Below are positions 41,470-50,616 of a stretch of DNA of 64,000 nucleotides, in pieces. Both the position numbers and the translations under genes were made by a program. Each line of letters starts with the position of its first letter. Position 1 is the stretch's first letter. The notes under the pieces were generated by a model that searched no databases, had not been told where the DNA came from, and saw only the letters and a list, made by a program, of their open reading frames with translations. The stretch comes from Mesorhizobium huakuii (GTDB lineage: Bacteria; Pseudomonadota; Alphaproteobacteria; Rhizobiales; Rhizobiaceae), in assembly GCF_014189455.1 (NCBI RefSeq), contig NZ_CP050296.1, positions 1,302,001 through 1,366,000 on the forward strand. The letters are read 5' to 3'.

Positions 41470-41814
41470 TGGTTTTTCCGTGAAACCCGGAGATTTGCGT
41501 CGCAGCCGGTAATCTGACCGCCACGGCACCGTTATGCCGCCCTACCTTTTCAGGAGTTTTTCCCGATTGTAGAATTTTGTTTCTGGATTGTGTCTGGCCC
41601 GCCCGCCTGATGCGTATCGTCCAAAAGCGGTCCCGGTTTTTGGAGCCGACACGCATGGAAACAAGGAGCTTCGGCACGGCCATTGCTTTCCATGTGGAGA
41701 AGGCGGAATTCGTTCTCCCTTGAAATCCAAGGCACTGGCCAACATATGGCCCGAATTCTATCGTGTGGCTCACCTGCCAGAATTCCTTGGCCGGCAATCG
41801 AGACAGGGCACCTC
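41470..41814. other. divergent spacer before the two-component system
   Basis: No gene with proper codon bias or ribosome site was seen in these 345 bases; overlapping short open frames on both strands look spurious. It should carry promoters for the exported protein (leftward) and the response regulator (rightward). Confidence 0.45.
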
Positions 41815-42531
41815 GTGAAATCCGACGCACACATACTGATCGTCGACGACGACAAGGGCATCCGCGACCTGCTTCAGGAGTTCTTCCAGAAGCGGGGGCT
41901 GCACACTTCGGTAGCCGCCGATGGTACCGAGATGGAGGCCATCCTGCGCCGTGCGCAGGTGGACCTCATCGTGCTCGACGTGATGTTGCCCGGCAAGAGC
42001 GGGCTGGAACTGTGCCGCGACCTGCGCGCCCAGTATACGACGCCGATCATCATGCTGACCGCCGTCACCGAGACCACCGACCGCGTGGTCGGCCTGGAGA
42101 TGGGCGCCGACGACTATGTGCCCAAACCCTTCGACCCGCGCGAGCTCCTGGCCCGCATCCGCGCCGTGCTGCGGCGCAACGGCACCACCGAGCCGAAGCG
42201 TCCCACCACCAAGCAGATCTACCGTTTTGCCGGCTGGACGATGGACTGTTCGCGGCGCCGGCTGACGGCGCCCGACGATGTCAGGGTCGAGCTGACCATG
42301 GCCGAATTCAACCTGCTGCAGACCTTCGTCAAGAGCGCCCAGCGCGTGCTGACCCGCGACCAGCTCATCGAACTCTCCGGCGGCGACAGCGACTATTCCT
42401 TCGACCGCAGCATCGACATCCTGGTCAGCCGGCTGCGGCGCAAGATGGAAGATGACCCGAAGACGCCGAAGCTGATCCTGACGGTGCGCAGCGGCGGCTA
42501 CCAGTTCCTGCCCGAGACGACCTCCGAATGA
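41815..42531 (+). CDS. OmpR family response regulator
   Basis: A 238-residue DNA-binding regulator. The receiver domain (ILIVDDDKGIRDLL; phospho-acceptor Asp55 in IVLDVMLPGKSG; Lys in YVPKPFDP) is joined to a winged-helix output domain (RVELTMAEFNLLQTFVKSAQ, SIDILVSRLRRKMEDDP). The start GTG at 41815 follows AGGG. Its stop overlaps the start of the sensor kinase (ATGA), so they are coupled. The signal and targets are not evident from the surroundings. Confidence 0.94.
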   Translation: MKSDAHILIVDDDKGIRDLLQEFFQKRGLHTSVAADGTEMEAILRRAQVDLIVLDVMLPGKSGLELCRDLRAQYTTPIIMLTAVTETTDRVVGLEMGADDYVPKPFDPRELLARIRAVLRRNGTTEPKRPTTKQIYRFAGWTMDCSRRRLTAPDDVRVELTMAEFNLLQTFVKSAQRVLTRDQLIELSGGDSDYSFDRSIDILVSRLRRKMEDDPKTPKLILTVRSGGYQFLPETTSE

Positions 42532-43934
42532 GACGTTTCCTGCCGCAGACCTTGCCTGTCTGGGTGCTGCTGATCGTCATTGCCGGCCTTTTGATCAGCC
42601 AGGTCGCGACCCTCTATATCGTGTCGCGCGACCGTGCCGTCGCCAACGATGTGGTCGACCTCTACCGCCTCAACGACCGCGCCTTCTCTTTGGTGCAGCT
42701 GATGAGCAACGCCACGCCCGAGGAGCGCAAGGCAACCGCGGCGGGCCTGTTCAACGCGACTTACGCCCTCACCGTCTCGGACACGCCGGCGGTCACCTCC
42801 TCGATCGCCGGCGACGACGAACTGGCTGAACTCGAAGACATCCTGGTCGGTCGGCTGTCGAAGTTCGGCGTCACCGACGCGCGCGTGCGGCGCGACCCAG
42901 CGACGCGCGAGGCCGACGACGCCAGCACCGTATCCGGCCCCGACATCGGCCAGGTCGAGCGCGACCTTCTGGTGCTGGCCGCCGACTTCGCCCAGAGCGA
43001 CAAGCTGACAGCCTCATTGCGTTTCGCCGACGGCCAGTGGCTGAACTTCACCGAGCCGATCACGCCCGTCGGCCCGATCCTGAGCTTCGACAGCCTGCCG
43101 CTCTATTCGCTGATCGCCGGCCTGGTGGTGATCATGTCGATCTGGTCGCTGCGCCGACTGACCGCGCCTTACCGGATGATGGAAACCGCCGTGAACCGGA
43201 TCGGCAAGGATTTGAAGAGCCCGCCGATCGCCGAGTCCGGCAGCCGCGAGGTGCAGGCTGCAGCCAGGGCAATCAACGCCATGCAGAAGAGGCTGCGCGA
43301 ATATGTCGAGGACCGCGAACATCTTGCCGCCGCACTCGCGCATGATCTGCGCACGCCGATGACGCGCATGCGGCTGCGCCTCGAGCTGTTGCGCAAATCG
43401 GCGGTTCGCGAGGCGCTGGCGCATGATCTCGCCGATGTCGAGAGCATCGCCAGTTCCGTGATCGATTTCGCCACTTTCGAGGTGAACGAGGAAAAGACCG
43501 AGCGCATCGACTTCTGGTCGTTCGTGGAATCGATCGCCGACCCCTACCCGGAGGTCTCGTTCGACAATGACGACACCCGTTCGCGCGGCCTGATCTGCAT
43601 CGCGCGGCCGGTCGCACTTAGGCGCTGTGTCACCAATCTGGTGCAGAACGCTGTCACCTACGGCAAGAAGGCGCATCTTAGCCTGCACCGCTCGGACGGC
43701 ACGATCACGCTCACCATCCGCGACGAAGGACCGGGCATACCTCAGGCCCAGATCGATGCCGTGTTCGGCTCCTTCGTGCGCCTCGAACAGTCCCGCAACC
43801 GCCAGACCGGCGGCCTTGGCCTCGGCCTCACCATCGCCCGCAACATCGCTCGCGCCGCCGGCGGCGAGATCCGCCTGTCCAACCACCCGGATGGCGGGCT
43901 GTTGACGGAGCTGCGCCTGCCGCTGGCGGCCTGA
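42528..43934 (+). CDS. sensor histidine kinase
   Basis: A 468-residue membrane kinase paired with the OmpR-type regulator. Two transmembrane helices (VLLIVIAGLLISQVATLYIV near 13-32 and a second around 186-205) enclose a periplasmic sensor. Then come a HAMP-like linker, the phospho-acceptor helix AALAHDLRTPMTRMRLRLE (His272), and the ATPase domain with N box (VTNLVQNAVTYG), DEGPGI and GGLGLGLTIAR. This is EnvZ-like architecture with an unknown stimulus. Confidence 0.94.
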   Translation: MRRFLPQTLPVWVLLIVIAGLLISQVATLYIVSRDRAVANDVVDLYRLNDRAFSLVQLMSNATPEERKATAAGLFNATYALTVSDTPAVTSSIAGDDELAELEDILVGRLSKFGVTDARVRRDPATREADDASTVSGPDIGQVERDLLVLAADFAQSDKLTASLRFADGQWLNFTEPITPVGPILSFDSLPLYSLIAGLVVIMSIWSLRRLTAPYRMMETAVNRIGKDLKSPPIAESGSREVQAAARAINAMQKRLREYVEDREHLAAALAHDLRTPMTRMRLRLELLRKSAVREALAHDLADVESIASSVIDFATFEVNEEKTERIDFWSFVESIADPYPEVSFDNDDTRSRGLICIARPVALRRCVTNLVQNAVTYGKKAHLSLHRSDGTITLTIRDEGPGIPQAQIDAVFGSFVRLEQSRNRQTGGLGLGLTIARNIARAAGGEIRLSNHPDGGLLTELRLPLAA

Positions 43935-43970
43935 CGCAGCAATGACGTCAAAACAAGGATAGCGAGGCGC

Positions 43971-45152
43971 TTACCGCCGCAACACCGCGCTCAGCACATC
44001 CCTGATGCCGATGGCGCCGACGAAGCGGGACTGGTCGTCGAACAGCGCCACGGGTGCGGTCTGCGAGCGGTGCATGGCCAGCATCACGGTTTTCAGTGAC
44101 GTGCCGGGATTGGCCCAGAACACTTGTGCCGCTTCCTCGGACTGAGCCTCGACATCGGCGCAGGACACCCACACTGCCGGCTTGCCATCGCGTTCGGCCG
44201 CCGCCACCAGCCCGTGCTCGTCGATCTTGAAGCGTGTCGTCTTGCGCCGGTCGAGCCACACCCAGCCATTGTCGCCGTGATCGAGGTCGCGGCTGTCGCG
44301 CATGACGTTCCAGGCGGTGAGCACCGACAGCGGGTTCACGTTGGCGATGAAGTCGCGCACATAGTCGTTGGCGGGACGCAGCACTATGTCTTCCGGCGCA
44401 CCGGTCTGCACGATGCGCCCGCCCTCCATGATGGTGATGTGGCTACCGATCTTCAGCGCCTCTTCCAGGTCGTGGCTGACGAAGATGATGGTCTTCTTCA
44501 GCTCGGCCTGGAGCTGCAGCAATTCGTCCTGCAGTTTGGTGCGGATCAACGGGTCGAGCGCCGAGAACGGCTCGTCCATCAACAGGATCGGCGCTTCGGT
44601 GGCGAAGGCGCGGGCCAGGCCGACGCGCTGCTGCATGCCGCCCGACAGCTCATGCGCGTATTTCTTCGACCACTGGTCGAGATTGACCAGCTTGAGCTGC
44701 TTATGCACGCGCTCCTTGCGCTCGGCATCCGGCACGCCGGCAAGTTCGAGGCCGAGCCCGACATTTTCCTCCACCGTGCGCCACGGCAACAGGCCGAACT
44801 GCTGAAACACCATCGCCACCTGCTTCTGGCGCAGGCGCCGCAAGGTCGGCTCGTCGCAGGTGACCACGTCGACGATCTTGTCGCCGTCCTTGACCAGCAC
44901 CTGGCCGCGCGACACCACGTTGAGGCGGTTCACGGCCCGAAGCAGCGTCGACTTGCCGGAGCCCGACAGGCCCATCAGCACCGAGATCTCGCCCTCATGC
45001 ACGGTCAGGCTGGCGCCGGCGCAGCCCAGCACATTGCCGGTTTTCTCCAGGATTTCGGCGCGCGTGGCGCCCTTGTCGATCATGGCCAGCGAGCCGGCCT
45101 GATCGGCGCCGAAGACGATATCGACGTTCTTGAAATCGACGGCGACGGTCAT
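43971..45152 (-). CDS. choV: choline/betaine ABC transporter ATP-binding protein
   Basis: A 393-residue ATPase of the ProV/ChoV type. Walker A GLSGSGKST, Q-loop AMVFQQFGLLPWRTVEENVG, signature ELSGGMQQR, Walker B ILLMDEPFSALD and switch HDLEEAL are all visible. The C-terminal 110 residues form a CBS-like regulatory pair. It belongs to the choXWV set for high-affinity choline uptake, which supplies carbon, nitrogen and osmoprotectant. Its ATG overlaps the choW stop. The choline assignment rests on binding-protein similarity; a betaine role is possible. Confidence 0.9.
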   Translation of the reverse strand: MTVAVDFKNVDIVFGADQAGSLAMIDKGATRAEILEKTGNVLGCAGASLTVHEGEISVLMGLSGSGKSTLLRAVNRLNVVSRGQVLVKDGDKIVDVVTCDEPTLRRLRQKQVAMVFQQFGLLPWRTVEENVGLGLELAGVPDAERKERVHKQLKLVNLDQWSKKYAHELSGGMQQRVGLARAFATEAPILLMDEPFSALDPLIRTKLQDELLQLQAELKKTIIFVSHDLEEALKIGSHITIMEGGRIVQTGAPEDIVLRPANDYVRDFIANVNPLSVLTAWNVMRDSRDLDHGDNGWVWLDRRKTTRFKIDEHGLVAAAERDGKPAVWVSCADVEAQSEEAAQVFWANPGTSLKTVMLAMHRSQTAPVALFDDQSRFVGAIGIRDVLSAVLRR

Positions 45153-46003
45153 TTCTTGCCTCCAACGCCAATGCGGGTCATTCGGTCGAGCACGATGGCG
45201 AGCACGACGATGGCGAGGCCGGCTTCAAGCCCGAGATCGATGCGGCGCGAGCCGAGCGCGCGGTTGATTTCGGTACCGAGTCCGCCGGCGCCGATCAGGG
45301 CCGCGAACACCACCATCGAGAGCGACAGCATGATCGACTGCGTCAGGCCCGCCATGATGGTGGGCAGCGCCGAAGGCAGTTCCACCTTCCACAGAAGCTG
45401 GCTCTTGGTGGCGCCGAACGCCTCGCCGGCCTCGATGATCGACTTCGGCACCGAGACGACGCCGAGATGGGTGAGCCTGACCGCGGTCGGGATGACGAAG
45501 ATGATGGTGACGATGAGGCCGGGCGCGTTGCCGAGGCCGAACAGCGTCAGCACTGGGATCAGGTAGACGAAGGTCGGCAGCGTCTGCATCAGATCGAGCA
45601 CCGGCAGCATGATGCGGTAGACCTTCGGCTTGTGCGCCGCCCAGATGCCGAGCGGCACGCCGATGGCCATGGCCATCGCCGCGGCGGCGACGACCAGCAC
45701 CAGCGTCTGCACCGTCTGCTTCCACAGGTTCTGGTTGATGATGAAGATCAGGCCGAGGAAGACGCCGATGGCCAGCGGCCGCGAGCGCTGCAGCAGCCAT
45801 GCAATGATCGCGATGACCAGTGCCAGCAGCACCGGCGGCACCAGCAGCAGGACGTTGACCAGCCCGTCGAGGATGAAGTTGAGGCCATTGGAGAAGGCCC
45901 TGAAGATGGTATCGAAATTGTCGGTCAGGAAGCCGAAGAACGCCTTGCCCCAGGCGCCTATCGGGATCTTGTGATCGACCATGAATTGCGAAATCGGATC
46001 CAT
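45149..46003 (-). CDS. choW: choline/betaine ABC transporter permease
   Basis: A 284-residue inner-membrane permease of the ProW/ChoW type, with about six helices (for example VLLLVPPVLLALVIAIIAWL). The EAA loop is visible as EAGEAFGATKSQLLWKVELP. The N-terminus (DHKIPIGAWGKAFFGFLTDN) matches the family. It overlaps choV by four bases. It starts about 130 bases after choX ends, with a terminator-like hairpin in between, so its level is probably lower than that of the binding protein. Confidence 0.92.
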   Translation of the reverse strand: MDPISQFMVDHKIPIGAWGKAFFGFLTDNFDTIFRAFSNGLNFILDGLVNVLLLVPPVLLALVIAIIAWLLQRSRPLAIGVFLGLIFIINQNLWKQTVQTLVLVVAAAAMAMAIGVPLGIWAAHKPKVYRIMLPVLDLMQTLPTFVYLIPVLTLFGLGNAPGLIVTIIFVIPTAVRLTHLGVVSVPKSIIEAGEAFGATKSQLLWKVELPSALPTIMAGLTQSIMLSLSMVVFAALIGAGGLGTEINRALGSRRIDLGLEAGLAIVVLAIVLDRMTRIGVGGKK

Positions 46004-46075
46004 CTTACCCCTCTTCGTCCAGGAGCCGCCCCTGCTCTCGGCTCGCGCAACGTCATCTTGTCACAGGATATGAAA

Positions 46076-46106
46076 AAGGGCAGCCTTTTCTAAGATGGCT
46101 GCCCTT
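46076..46106 (-). terminator. hairpin between choX and choW
   Basis: A 10-base-pair stem AAGGGCAGCC / GGCTGCCCTT (46076-46085 with 46097-46106), followed on the minus strand by TTTTT. It has full intrinsic-terminator form, but it lies inside the choXWV unit between the binding-protein and permease genes, so partial termination or mRNA stabilisation of choX is likely. Confidence 0.85.
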
Positions 46107-46136
46107 CCTGGTTCGGCCTTGCCGAATTCAGTCGGC

Positions 46137-47071
46137 TCAGCTTCCGAGCGCGGTCTTGACCGCTGCCGCGCATCGCCACCGTCGAAGGTGGTCACGCCGG
46201 CGAGCCATGGCTTGACCGCGTCCGGGTTCTTCTTAAGCCAGTCTGTCGCCACCGTGGCGGCGTCGCCACCCTTGAGGATCGCGTCCATCATCTGGCCTTC
46301 CATGTCCAGATTGAACTTCAAATTGGCGATGAACTTGCCGGCATTCGGGCACTCGGTGGTGTAGCCCTTGCGCACATTGGTGAACACGGTCGCGGCGCCG
46401 AAGCCGCTGTCACCCATGCCGTCGAGATAGGTGATCTTCATGGCGCCCATCACCGGATGCGGCGTCCAGCCGAGGAAGGCGATCCACTCATTGTTCTTCA
46501 TCGACTGCTCGGCCTGCGTCAGCATGCCGGCCTCCGAGGATCCGACCAGCTCGAAGCCTTCGAGATTGTCCTTCGGGTTCTTGATCATGTCGAGGATGAT
46601 GCGGTTGCCGTCATTGCCGGCTTCGATGCCGTAGATCTTGCCGTTGAACTTGTCCTTGAACTTGCCAAGGTCGGTCAGCGACTTGACGCCGGCGTCCGCC
46701 ACATAGGTCGGCACGACGATGCCATAGCCGGCGCCGGTCAGGTTCGTGCTGATGGTCTCGACCGAGCCATCGGCGGTGTAGTCCTTGATGTCATTGGTCA
46801 TCGACGGCATCCAGTTGCCGAGGAAGACATCAAGGTCCTTGTTCTTCAGCGAAGCCATGGTCACCGGCACCGACAGCTGGATCACCTTCGGCTCGTAGCC
46901 GAGCGCGGTGAGCAGCACCGAGGCAACCCCGGTGGTCGCCTGGATGTCGGTCCAGCCGACATCGGAAAGACGCACGGTCTTGCAGCTTGCGGCGTCGCCG
47001 GCGAAGGCAGCGCTCGTGGACAGCAAAGCCGCCAGGCCGAGGCCGGCGGCGAAGGAATTCATACGCGACAT
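46137..47071 (-). CDS. choX: choline/betaine ABC transporter substrate-binding protein, 3' frameshift
   Basis: About 311 residues: signal peptide (NSFAAGLGLAALLSTSAAFA) and an OpuAC-type fold with RLSDVGWTDIQATTGVASVL, VFLGNWMPSM and WIAFLGWTPHPVMGAM, whose aromatic residues suit a quaternary ammonium cage. ATG 47071 has GGGAG upstream. Near 46166-46172 one base seems missing: the alternative frame ends AVKTALGS with a stop at 46137-46139, just before the terminator, while the uncorrected frame runs through the terminator to 46061. The fold itself is complete. Confidence 0.92.
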
Positions 47072-47307
47072 AGACAGTCTCCCATTGTGATTCTTTGGCG
47101 AAGCGTAGTTACGGTTTCTCTGCCCGCCTTGTTTCGTCAGCCAAACACCATTCTGGTGTGGATTCAAGCGCTAAGGCAATCACGATCAACGGCGCGGACT
47201 GGCCAATCAGCGACACGGTTGACGCTTTTGTCGTGCAAGGCTGCTTTTTCAGGGGAATGCGTTGGCGGCCTCTCCCCGCGCGGAGGCAAGTCAGCTTAAA
47301 AGATCGC

Positions 47308-47919
47308 ATGGCCAAGCTCTATTTCAACTACGCGACGATGAATGCCGGCAAGACGACGATGCTCTTGCAGGCGTCGTACAATTATCGCGAACGCGGCATG
47401 ACGACGATGCTGTTCGTGGCCGGCCATTACCGCAAGGGCGACAGCGGCCTGATCTCGTCGCGCATCGGGCTGGAGACCGAGGCCGAGATGTTCCGCGACG
47501 GCGACGACCTTTACGCCCGCGTCGCCGAGCATCACGACCATACGACGGTGCATTGCGTCTTCGTCGACGAGGCGCAGTTCCTCGAGGAGGAGCAGGTCTG
47601 GCAATTGGCCCGCATCGCCGACCGGCTGAACATTCCGGTCATGTGCTACGGCCTGCGCACCGATTTCCAGGGCAAGCTGTTTTCCGGCTCGCGCGCGCTG
47701 CTGGCGATCGCCGACGATCTGCGCGAGGTGCGCACCATCTGCCGCTGCGGCCGCAAGGCGACGATGGTCGTGCGCCTCGGCGCCGACGGCAAGGTGGCCC
47801 GCCAGGGCGAACAGGTGGCGATCGGCAAGGATGTCTACGTGTCGCTCTGTCGTCGCCACTGGGAAGAGGAAATGGGCCGCGCCGCGCCCGACGATTTCAT
47901 CGGCTTCATGAAATCCTGA
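47308..47919 (+). CDS. tdk: thymidine kinase (type II)
   Basis: A 203-residue enzyme that phosphorylates thymidine to dTMP. P-loop MNAGKTTMLL, Walker B/catalytic CVFVDEAQFLEEEQV, the lasso region and the structural zinc site (CRCGRKA with later SLCRRHW) are present. ATG 47308 follows AAAAGA; the open frame upstream overlaps the choX control region. It stands alone, divergent from choXWV. Confidence 0.96.
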   Translation: MAKLYFNYATMNAGKTTMLLQASYNYRERGMTTMLFVAGHYRKGDSGLISSRIGLETEAEMFRDGDDLYARVAEHHDHTTVHCVFVDEAQFLEEEQVWQLARIADRLNIPVMCYGLRTDFQGKLFSGSRALLAIADDLREVRTICRCGRKATMVVRLGADGKVARQGEQVAIGKDVYVSLCRRHWEEEMGRAAPDDFIGFMKS

Positions 47920-47941
47920 CCTTGCCTGCCTGCGATCCGCC

Positions 47942-48838
47942 TCAGACCGCCGACACACGCCGTCGCGGAAACCGCCAGCCCAGCCGGACACCGAGCGTCG
48001 CCACGGCGATCAGCACCATGCCGGCCGCCTGCGCCGGCCCGAGCGGATGCCCATAGATCGCCCAGTCGATGATGATGGCAACGACCGGATAGATGAAGGT
48101 GATGATGCCGATCACCGGCGTCGTCAGGCGCGGAAAGGCGGAGTTCATCAGCACATAGGCAATGCCGGTGTGCAGCACGCCGATGCTGACCAGCCAGCCC
48201 CATGAATGCGCGGGAACATGCTGGCCGATCCCTGCGAAAGGGGCGAGCATGACGATTCCGACGATCGTCTGGCAGAGCACGGTGACCTCGGCGCGCTGCT
48301 GGCCGAGCCCCTTGGCGAGGATCGTCGCCACCGCGTAGAGCAGCGCGGCGACCAGCGTCAGCGCAATGCCCAGCGCCCATGCTGCGCTGGCTTGCGCATG
48401 CGAAACCACCAGCCCGCTGGCCAGCACGACACCAAGGAACGCGCCAAGCATCCACAGGATCTGGTCGAGCGAGATACGCTCCTTAAGGAAGACCACCCCG
48501 ATGACAACCACGAAGAACGGCTGCACGTGATAGACGATCGTCGTCGTGGCGATCGACGTCATGGCGAAGCCGGCGAAGAAGGCCGTCCAACTCAGCACCA
48601 TGCAGACGCCGCCAAGTGCGGCCAGCGCAAGGCGGGACGGCGACAGCGTCCTGTCCGGCAAATAGCCCCGCAGCAGGCACCACGCGCCCAGGAACATGGC
48701 GCCGAACACGCAGCGCCAGAACACGATCGTCACGGGATGTAGCCCCGCTTCCGTCACGAAGGCGCCGACCGTGCCGGCGATCGTCATTGCAACGGCCAGG
48801 CTCGCGGCCGGAAAACGGGAAGTTGGCAGGTCCTTCAT
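47942..48838 (-). CDS. EamA family (DMT) transporter
   Basis: A 298-residue inner-membrane protein with ten hydrophobic segments arranged as two EamA repeats (first near 20-145, second near 155-290). Landmarks are VTIVFWRCVFGAMFLGAW and the second-repeat AYVLMNSAFPRLTTPVIGII. These export amino acids or other metabolites; the cargo is unknown. It is divergent from a LysR regulator that starts 100 bases away, the usual arrangement for a regulator and its target exporter. Confidence 0.92.
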   Translation of the reverse strand: MKDLPTSRFPAASLAVAMTIAGTVGAFVTEAGLHPVTIVFWRCVFGAMFLGAWCLLRGYLPDRTLSPSRLALAALGGVCMVLSWTAFFAGFAMTSIATTTIVYHVQPFFVVVIGVVFLKERISLDQILWMLGAFLGVVLASGLVVSHAQASAAWALGIALTLVAALLYAVATILAKGLGQQRAEVTVLCQTIVGIVMLAPFAGIGQHVPAHSWGWLVSIGVLHTGIAYVLMNSAFPRLTTPVIGIITFIYPVVAIIIDWAIYGHPLGPAQAAGMVLIAVATLGVRLGWRFPRRRVSAV

Positions 48839-48895
48839 CGAACGCTCCTCAAAAGGACGAGACCCATCAGGCCAGCAGGATAGCTTTCAAACAAG

Positions 48896-48921
48896 CGAAT
48901 AGATTTGGACATAGCTATTCG
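48896..48921. promoter_or_regulatory. candidate LysR operator
   Basis: The inverted repeat CGAATAG-N12-CTATTCG lies in the divergent spacer between the EamA transporter and the lysR gene, 17 bases before the lysR start. Its dyad form and AT-rich surroundings suit a LysR recognition site. Confidence 0.55.
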
Positions 48922-48937
48922 ATATGCTGATAGCACC

Positions 48938-49795
48938 ATGGCTGCTCCGCTTGACCTCAACCTCCTGAAAACCTTCGTCGCCGTCGTCGAGAGCGGCAGC
49001 CTGTCCAATGCGGCACCGCGGGTCGGCCGCAGCCAGTCGGCGGTCAGCATGCAGATGCAGCGGCTGGAGGAGATGGTGGGCAACCAGCTTCTGGTGCGCG
49101 GTCCCCGAACCGTCACCCCCAACGCCATCGGCGAGGATTTTCTCATCTACGCCCGCCGGCTGCTGAAGCTGTCGGATGAGGCCTGGGCGAGCGTCACCCG
49201 GCCGAAGGAGACGGGCAGCGTCCGCCTTGGCGTGCCGGACGACTATGCGGCCTTCCTGCTGCCACCCGTACTCTCACGCTTTGCCGAGGACCACCCGCTG
49301 GTGACGGTGGAACTGATCTGCGAACAGTCGACCGCGCTGGTGAAAACCCTGGCCGAGGGGAAACTCGACCTGGCGATTGTCACCCGCTTGCCGGACCAGC
49401 CGCTCGACGTCATCCGGCTGGAACGCTTCGTCTGGGTCGCCTCGCCCAACCATGTTGCCTGGCAGGCCGATCCCTTGCCGGTCGCGCTGTTCGAGCCCGG
49501 CTGCGCCGCCAGGATGAGCGTCTTGCAGGCGCTTGGCGAAGCCGACCGGTCCTACCGTTGCACCTATTCCAGCGCCTCCCTGCTTGGCCTGATCGCGGTC
49601 GTACAGGCCGGGCTCGCCGTTGCTGGCCTCGCCCAGCGCAGCGTGCCCCAGTCGCTGCGCATCATTGGCGCCAATGAAGGGCTTCCCGCACTGCCGGATC
49701 TCGAAGTCGGCATCTTGCGCAACCCGCTGTCGACGACGCCGGCGGTCGATCGGCTGCATGATTTCCTGCGCCGCGACCTTGCACAGCAAGCCTGA
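48938..49795 (+). CDS. LysR family transcriptional regulator
   Basis: A 285-residue regulator. The N-terminal helix-turn-helix (DLNLLKTFVAVVESGSLSNA, then RSQSAVSMQMQRLEEMVGNQ) and the two-lobe effector domain (SVRLGVPDDYAAFLLPPVLS and later IAVVQAGLAVAGLAQ) are clear. ATG 48938 is used because the conserved N-terminus begins there; TTG 48905 is a possible alternative. It is probably the controller of the divergent EamA exporter, through the dyad at 48896-48921. Confidence 0.93.
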   Translation: MAAPLDLNLLKTFVAVVESGSLSNAAPRVGRSQSAVSMQMQRLEEMVGNQLLVRGPRTVTPNAIGEDFLIYARRLLKLSDEAWASVTRPKETGSVRLGVPDDYAAFLLPPVLSRFAEDHPLVTVELICEQSTALVKTLAEGKLDLAIVTRLPDQPLDVIRLERFVWVASPNHVAWQADPLPVALFEPGCAARMSVLQALGEADRSYRCTYSSASLLGLIAVVQAGLAVAGLAQRSVPQSLRIIGANEGLPALPDLEVGILRNPLSTTPAVDRLHDFLRRDLAQQA

Positions 49796-49917
49796 GATCC
49801 TCGTCCGGTCGCACGGGATTGAGCGCCCGCCCGCCTATCCCCAATCCCGCCACGATGCAGCGTTTGTTAAGGCCTCGGCCCTATAAGGCCGTCAGCCAGA
49901 GCTCTCCGGGGTCAGCC

Positions 49918-50307
49918 ATGCTTCGAGCCGTTTCCTCAGCCAGCCTTCTTCTCATTGCCACCTCGATTGCCGCCCATGCCGGCGGCGACCCCGTACAGGG
50001 CAAGCACGTTTTCAACCGCTGCATGGCCTGCCATGACGCAGCCACCGACCGCGACAAGGTCGGCCCGCATCTCAAGGGTGTCGTCGGCCGCACCGCGGGT
50101 TCCGCGGAAAGCTTCCTGGGCCACTATTCAGAGGCAATGAAGAGCGCCGGGGCGAACGGTCTCGTCTGGGACGAGGCAAATCTTGCTGAATATCTCCGGG
50201 CTCCCAAGCTCAAAGTTCCTGGCAACAAAATGGCTTTTGGCGGCCTGACCAATGATGACGACATCGCCAATGTCATCGCCTATCTGAAGGCCGATCCGAA
50301 GCCTTGA
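49918..50307 (+). CDS. class I c-type cytochrome
   Basis: A 129-residue periplasmic electron carrier: signal peptide (residues 1-21, cleavage after AHA), haem-binding CMACH (Cys35, Cys38, His39), VGPHLKGVVGR and the Met ligand in GNKMAFGG, ending in the final helix DIANVIAYLKA. It resembles mitochondrial-type cytochrome c2/c550, a possible acceptor from the bc1 complex encoded at 16-19 kb. ATG 49918 begins the signal peptide. Confidence 0.93.
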   Translation: MLRAVSSASLLLIATSIAAHAGGDPVQGKHVFNRCMACHDAATDRDKVGPHLKGVVGRTAGSAESFLGHYSEAMKSAGANGLVWDEANLAEYLRAPKLKVPGNKMAFGGLTNDDDIANVIAYLKADPKP

Positions 50308-50616
50308 GCGAGCGCCGGTGCGGCACGGCCGCATCGATATGTTTGCCTGCAACCGGTTCAATTCCCTGCCGAATTCAGCATATCCGCGCTGGCGGCGACC
50401 GATTGCTTTGCCGGCACGGAAGTTCAATGACAGTTGAACTAGACCAAGCCGGCTGGCTAATCACGCCATGACCCCACCTTCATTGTCTTTCAAGGCCTTG
50501 GCGGATTCTTTTGTTTTCACGCCGCCTCTATCTTCACGTCTTTCAATCCCCGGATGCCCCACATATATTCGCCGCTGTTCGCAACCAGCGATCGGAAGCC
50601 GAAGCGGGAGGCCCCT

